DNA of 64,000 bases from Absidia repens (lineage: Eukaryota; Mucoromycota; Mucoromycetes; Mucorales; Cunninghamellaceae), in assembly GCA_002105175.1 (NCBI GenBank), contig MCGE01000041.1, positions 62,001 to 126,000 of the forward strand, written 5' to 3'. The notes under the pieces were generated by a model. The model was not told the origin of the DNA, did no database searches, and saw only the letters and a program-made list of their open reading frames with translations. Position numbers and translations under genes: made by a program. This document shows, piece after piece, positions 62,807 to 64,000 of the stretch; within the stretch, counting starts at the first letter, position 1, and each line of letters begins with the position of its first letter.

Positions 62807-64000
62807 CTATTGAGCCTTCAAAGTAAACCCTTTAAAGTAAGTGTGCTGGGTTTTCGGCGTTTTAAAATCAGACGAAGATCCACCAAAGAATGTGTCAAAA
62901 ACTAGTGTGAAAAACAACAGCCAAAAATAGAACATCAGTCAGTTCCCAGATCATTACTTTCACCTTCCTTTGTCGTTCAAATGATTTCTCTTGTTATTTT
63001 TTATTTTATTTTTTACCTATACCAAACATTTTATCCGTAGACCCTGTACGATAAACCAGGTTGGACTGCTTATAGACTTGTTTTCCATTGACAAACACGG
63101 TGAGTTCCCCATTTTGTTTTCCTGGCGTATTTAGCTTGACCAGCTGACGGACGGAATTCCAAGTATTTGTTTTGAAAGACCAGCTGCCACGGCCTAGACT
63201 ATAGCCATAATCAGAGTTACAAATATTCCCATTTCCTTTGCAAATGTCCTTGGCTTGTAACTTGGGTGGCAGGTAGGCATAAATTTCCCCTTTGCCATTT
63301 TCACGCCACATGAATCTATAAAAGCCGGTGTGATTTGCATCGCATTAATTTTTGTATCGTACCTGTATTCTATGGTGGTGTTTTTTTTTTTCCGCTTACC
63401 GTGTAGAAAAACAAGTAGACGAGGTTGAGCCCGATGAACACTTTTCATGACCGCCATATAACCCAGGAAGCTGAAAAAAAAAAAAAATTAAAATTATGTT
63501 CCATGTATATTTCGATTCAATAAATATACCTTGCCACCTATAATATAAAAAAGCAAACAAGCTGTCAATAAATAGTGTTCATCCTTGGCAATCATTATGA
63601 GATTCATACCTTTAACAAAATCAAAGTTTTTAGGGAAAAAGAGTTGATAAGAAAGATCCAATAGCGCAGGGGCACGGGCCAATGTGATTGGCTGAGCATA
63701 AAATCCAATTCCTCCTTGCACCGTCGCGTCGGGATTCATTGAATTAGCAGGGTACGTGACTTGAAGCACCCCTTTTTCTTTCGAGGCTTTAGCAGGATCA
63801 TTGACAACAGCGTAGTTATAATCATTTGCATGCCAGGGCCATGACCATCCACCTTCGTCAGGAATATGCCATTTGGATTTCCAACTGGGATCACTACTGG
63901 GAGTTTCTTTGGCATACGACTGCCAATTGGCGAAATTCCAAGAAGATCCGGCTGCTGCTGCTTCAAAAAAATAAGATACAAGTAGGGTCGATGATACGAG
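62807..64000 (-). CDS. polysaccharide lyase family 14-like protein (5' end outside window)
   Basis: Exons in transcript order: beyond 64000 to 63610, 63537-63530, 63470-63400, 63315-63017 and 62901-62807. The second is only 8 nt. The protein shows SWNFANWQSYA, GVLQVTYPANSMNP, FDFVKGGKLPGLYGG, TCFSTRFMWRENGKGEIYAY, SDYGYSLGRGSWSF, and FDTFFGGSSSD near the end. This order is typical of fungal PL14-like proteins related to alginate and glucuronan lyases, which split uronic-acid polymers by beta-elimination. A hydrophobic stretch at the visible N terminus (LVSSTLLVSYFF) could be part of a signal peptide, so secretion is likely. About 300 residues are visible; the start codon lies outside. Confidence 0.85.

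Overview
The window is eukaryotic nuclear DNA, AT-rich, with genes cut by short GT-AG introns (mostly about 50-140 nt) and long homopolymer A/T runs. Protein-level similarity recalled from memory (PL14- and PL8-type polysaccharide lyases, Trs33-type TRAPPC6, Oxa1, an ISC1-type sphingomyelinase) fits an early-diverging filamentous fungus, most likely Mucoromycota/Mucorales. That placement is inference; no search was run.

Layout. 1-3.0 kb: two tandem flavin monooxygenases of the Baeyer-Villiger type, the first only as its 3' end. 4.5-7.3 kb: a 901-residue low-complexity protein of unknown function. 9.6-10.1 kb: ribosomal protein eL38. 10.6-17.3 kb, minus strand: a membrane-anchored PL8 lyase, a leucine-rich-repeat protein and mitochondrial ribosomal protein bL9m. 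18.2-19.0 kb: an Alba-domain protein. 20.6-22.4 kb, minus: a neutral sphingomyelinase. 38.9-41.0 kb: a divergent YIPF6/TRAPPC6 pair. 52.1-55.4 kb, minus: seryl-tRNA synthetase and OXA1. 55.7-56.2 kb: a doubtful small gene. 62.8-64.0 kb, minus: a PL14-like lyase running off the window. The ordinary genes are mainly housekeeping: cytosolic and mitochondrial translation, ER-Golgi traffic, mitochondrial insertion. The two lyases may act on uronic-acid polysaccharides, which are known in mucoralean walls.

The rest is repeats. The main one is a complete Ty3/gypsy-type LTR retrotransposon (27521-35773; two 862-bp LTRs, TG...CA, 4-bp CTAA duplication). Its order is gag, protease, RT-RNase H, integrase, then an unrecognised accessory ORF whose last codons lie inside the 3' LTR. 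Related solo and nested LTRs form three stacks (about 23-35.8, 42-48.25 and 58-59.0 kb). Each stack ends about 45-90 bp from the 3' end of a minus-strand tRNA gene (one Arg-ACG, two Leu-CAA), and every LTR I could orient points the same way relative to the tRNA. This suggests a retrotransposon lineage that targets the downstream flank of tRNA genes in a fixed orientation.

A second, non-coding interspersed family (a pyrimidine tract, a conserved hairpin core and a terminal AATAAA) occurs at least twelve times on both strands. Two near-complete 937-bp copies lie in opposite orientation at 23.87-24.81 and 61.66-62.60 kb. A 1.87-kb element with 24-bp terminal inverted repeats sits inside one LTR and carries two copies of this family.

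Exon coordinates were derived by hand from splice consensus, reading frame and conserved protein motifs; they have not been tested against transcripts.
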